In this document: positions 4,333-5,383 of the stretch, piece after piece | Layout: each line of letters starts with the position of its first letter | Position numbering within the stretch: the stretch's first letter is position 1 | Assembly: GCA_023701085.1 (NCBI GenBank) | Contig: JAMPXR010000201.1 | Location: 1 to 5,383 of the forward strand | Reading direction: 5' to 3' | DNA length: 5,383 bases | From: Ramlibacter sp. | GTDB lineage: Bacteria > Pseudomonadota > Gammaproteobacteria > Burkholderiales > Burkholderiaceae_C | Notes under the pieces: model-generated | The model's input: the letters and a program-made list of their open reading frames with translations, nothing else | Database searches by the model: none | Told to the model about the DNA's origin: nothing | Translations under genes and position numbers: made by a program

Positions 4333-5383
4333 CTATTTGGTGAGGAGGCGCATGGCCTCCTCGATGCCCTTGATGGTCAGCGGGTACATGCGGTGGTTCA
4401 TGAGCTGCTGCATGATGCTGATGCTCTGGCGGTATTGCCAGACGCCCTGCGGCTCGGGGTTGATCCAGACGAACTTGGGGAAGGCGTGCGTGAGGCGCTG
4501 CAGCCATTCGGCGCCGGCCTCCTCGTTGTTGTACTCCACGCTGCCACCAGGTTGCAGGATCTCGTAGGGGCTCATGGTGGCGTCGCCCACGAAGACCAGC
4601 TTGTAGTCCTTGTTGTACTTGCGGATGATGTCCCAGGTCGGGAACTTCTCGCTGTAGCGCCGGCGGTTGTTCTTCCACATGAAGTCGTAGACACAGTTGT
4701 GGAAGTAGTAGAACTCAAGGTGCTTGAACTCGGTCTTGGTGGCGCTGAACAGTTCTTCCACGCGGGCGATGTGTTCGTCCATGGTGCCACCCACATCCAT
4801 GAGCAGCAGCACCTTCACGTTGTTGTGCCGCTCGGGCACCATCTTGATGTCCAGGTAGCCCGCGTTGGCGGCGGTGGCGCGGATGGTGTCGTCCAGGTCC
4901 AGCTCCAGCTCGTGGCCCTCGCGCGCGAAACGCCGCAGGCGGCGCAGCGCGACCTTGATATTGCGCGTACCCAGTTCCTGGGTGTCGTCGTAGTCCTTGT
5001 AGGCGCGCTGGTCCCAGACCTTGACTGCGCTCTTGTTGCGGCCCTTCTCCTGCCCGATGCGGATGCCCTGCGGGTTGTAGCCATTGGCACCGAAGGGGCT
5101 GGTGCCGCCGGTCCCGATCCACTTGTTGCCGCCTTCGTGCCGTTCCTTCTGTTCTTCGAAGCGCTTCTTGAGCGTCTCCATCAGCTCGTCCCAGCCCATC
5201 TTCTCGATGGCAGCCTTTTCCTCCGGGCTGAGGTTGAGCTCCAGGTTCTTGCGCAGCCACTCCAGCGGAATGTCCTTGGTGAAGTCGGTCAGCATCTCCA
5301 CGCCCTGGAAGTAGGCGGCGAAGGCGCGGTCGAACTTGTCGTAGTGCTTCTCGTCCTTCACCAGCGCGGTGCGGCTCAGGTAA
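4333..5383 (-). CDS. VWA domain protein, CoxE-like (N-terminus cut by window end)
   Basis: The reading frame stays open to the window edge. Seven codons (YLSRTAL) precede the GTG at 5361, and the text around it resembles the conserved LSRTALVKDE region of the family, so the true start lies outside; 349 residues are visible. Family members usually work beside a MoxR-type AAA+ ATPase in assembly or metal-insertion roles, but the exact function is unknown. Numbered from the GTG: charged helical region 1-75, glycine-rich block with WIGTGGTSPFGANGYNPQG (81-99), basic patch RRLRRFAR (140-147), then the VWA fold starting at KVLLLMDVGGTMDEH (183-197). The metal-ion (MIDAS) box is D189-V-G-G-T instead of DxSxS. 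A second conserved acidic segment VFVGDATMSPYE lies at 256-267. The protein is soluble-looking, with no membrane segment in view. It ends at TAG 4333-4335, 132 bp before tRNA-Arg on the same strand. Confidence 0.85.
   Translation of the reverse strand, partial: YLSRTALVKDEKHYDKFDRAFAAYFQGVEMLTDFTKDIPLEWLRKNLELNLSPEEKAAIEKMGWDELMETLKKRFEEQKERHEGGNKWIGTGGTSPFGANGYNPQGIRIGQEKGRNKSAVKVWDQRAYKDYDDTQELGTRNIKVALRRLRRFAREGHELELDLDDTIRATAANAGYLDIKMVPERHNNVKVLLLMDVGGTMDEHIARVEELFSATKTEFKHLEFYYFHNCVYDFMWKNNRRRYSEKFPTWDIIRKYNKDYKLVFVGDATMSPYEILQPGGSVEYNNEEAGAEWLQRLTHAFPKFVWINPEPQGVWQYRQSISIMQQLMNHRMYPLTIKGIEEAMRLLTK

Noticed and set aside
4217..4567. 116-residue plus-strand frame
   Set aside because: The proline/glycine-rich start is produced by the GC hairpin region, and the rest is antisense to the VWA gene.

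Overview
The window is GC-rich chromosomal DNA with tightly packed genes. Its gene families (a PlsC-type acyltransferase, an Fbp/Sfu-type ferric-iron ABC transporter, a CoxE-like VWA protein) and its composition suggest a betaproteobacterium, most likely Burkholderiales and perhaps the Bordetella/Achromobacter side. That placement is an inference from protein style and not a database match. I see no insertion sequence, phage gene, integrase, CRISPR array or rRNA.

Layout, left to right: (1) a lysophospholipid acyltransferase on +, its ATG nearly at the window edge; (2) the ATPase subunit of an iron-type ABC importer on -, overlapping the acyltransferase tail to tail by 30 bp; (3) a 61-bp divergent control region carrying a good Fur-box candidate; (4) the two-domain permease of the same importer on +; (5) a 76-residue protein of unknown function on -, overlapping the permease tail by 14 bp; (6) about 300 bp without a convincing gene but with several inverted repeats; (7) tRNA-Arg(CCU) on -; (8) a 132-bp spacer with a strong GC hairpin and a four-run G-quadruplex motif; (9) a VWA/CoxE-like protein on -, cut at its N-terminus by the window end.

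The clearest functional unit is the importer. Permease and ATPase are transcribed away from one another from a single short region, and one Fur-type operator covers the likely promoter positions of both. Iron-loaded Fur could therefore silence both halves together. The substrate-binding protein is not in the window. The ATPase start codon sits exactly where transcription would begin from its best -10 box and has no Shine-Dalgarno sequence, so a leaderless mRNA is plausible. Its C-terminus carries a short cysteine cluster after the usual regulatory domain.

I do not see a convincing wholly new system. The items most worth a second look are the split importer with its shared operator, the leaderless start, the cysteine tail, the small unknown protein, and the G-quadruplex/hairpin element between the VWA gene and the tRNA.
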